From Deltaproteobacteria bacterium (lineage in GTDB: Bacteria; Desulfobacterota; Binatia; Binatales; Binataceae), in contig PMOH01000391.1 in NCBI GenBank assembly GCA_003161515.1, forward strand, positions 1-8,791: 8,791 nt of DNA, given 5' to 3'. Position 1 is the first letter of the stretch. Each line of letters starts with the position of its first letter. Made by a program: the position numbers and the translations under genes. Positions 8,559 to 8,791 of the stretch are shown piece after piece. Under the pieces are notes generated by a model. That model ran no database searches and had not been told where the DNA came from. It saw only the letters and a list, made by a program, of their open reading frames with translations.

Positions 8559-8791
8559 GATGCTTCGGACGGCGGCTCGCCTGCGCCGGTACCTTCCGCA
8601 CTGTACGCGTCGTCGGCGGCAGTCAGCGCCCTGTCCCGCGCAATCTCGAATCCCATCGAACCGAGTATTTCCTCGAGCGCATTTAGGGCCAGCATCACGT
8701 TTTCACGCCGCGAGCCTTCACCCATTAGACCGACGCGCCAGATCTTGCCTTTGAGCGGTCCGAGCCCGGCCGCGATTTCGATATTGAACAG
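8555..8791 (-). CDS. Class V (alanine-glyoxylate type) aminotransferase, C-terminal end only
   Basis: The minus strand is open from the window edge for 78 codons to a TGA at 8557-8555; the start lies outside. It begins LFNIEIAAGLGPLKGKIWRV and continues GLMGEGSRRENVMLALNALE, the C-terminal signature of PLP-dependent class V aminotransferases of the alanine/serine-glyoxylate family. The Arg of KIWRVGLMG corresponds to the substrate-carboxylate Arg of human AGT (Arg360). After the last core helix comes a tail of about 35 residues, less conserved, ending GEPPSEAS. The PLP lysine and most of the enzyme lie beyond the edge, so the exact substrate (alanine, serine or ureidoglycine with glyoxylate) cannot be decided. 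Its stop overlaps the GST start by 4 nt, so the two form an operon with this gene first. Confidence 0.88.
   Translation of the reverse strand: MFNIEIAAGLGPLKGKIWRVGLMGEGSRRENVMLALNALEEILGSMGFEIARDRALTAADDAYSAEGTGAGEPPSEAS

Overview
The window is GC-rich bacterial DNA (clearly above 50% GC, with G/C-ending codons in every gene). It carries five plus-strand genes followed by a convergent minus-strand pair. The proteins are Gram-negative in type: a DsbD inner-membrane reductant conduit, a long GyrB with the insert between the TOPRIM and tail regions, and a GyrA with a GyrA box and acidic tail. The GyrB sequence reads to me as deltaproteobacteria-like in the broad sense (Desulfobacterota, Myxococcota, Binatota or similar), but a window this small cannot fix the taxon.

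Layout. Positions 1-1347 hold the 3' part of dsbD, cut by the window start inside its periplasmic alpha domain. Positions 1348-1627 contain no gene. They hold a GC-rich hairpin and a 203-bp fold-back element with perfect 25-bp terminal inverted repeats. Positions 1628-2317 encode a heme-oxygenase-fold di-metal oxidase (HDO superfamily, CADD/PqqC/TenA-like). Positions 2318-2600 are an AT-richer leader with a hairpin, a near-consensus DnaA box and promoter-like hexamers. gyrB follows (2601-5036), then a small CxxC protein of unknown function (5119-5319), then gyrA (5358-7904). The three are in one orientation with short gaps and are probably one transcription unit. At 7905-7949 gyrA meets a minus-strand pair head-on: a glutathione S-transferase-like gene (8558-7950), and upstream of it the C-terminal end of a class V (alanine-glyoxylate type) aminotransferase that runs off the right edge. 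These last two overlap by ATGA.

How the genes work together. GyrA and GyrB form the A2B2 DNA gyrase, and the small gene between them would be made with it. The other genes have no evident link to gyrase or to each other, except the translationally coupled aminotransferase-GST pair.

I do not see a new defence, mobile or biosynthetic system. The points most worth a second look are: a CADD-like enzyme that keeps all the metal ligands but has Trp where CADD has its sacrificial Tyr; Met at the GyrA quinolone-contact serine; the fold-back element; and the CxxC protein between gyrB and gyrA.
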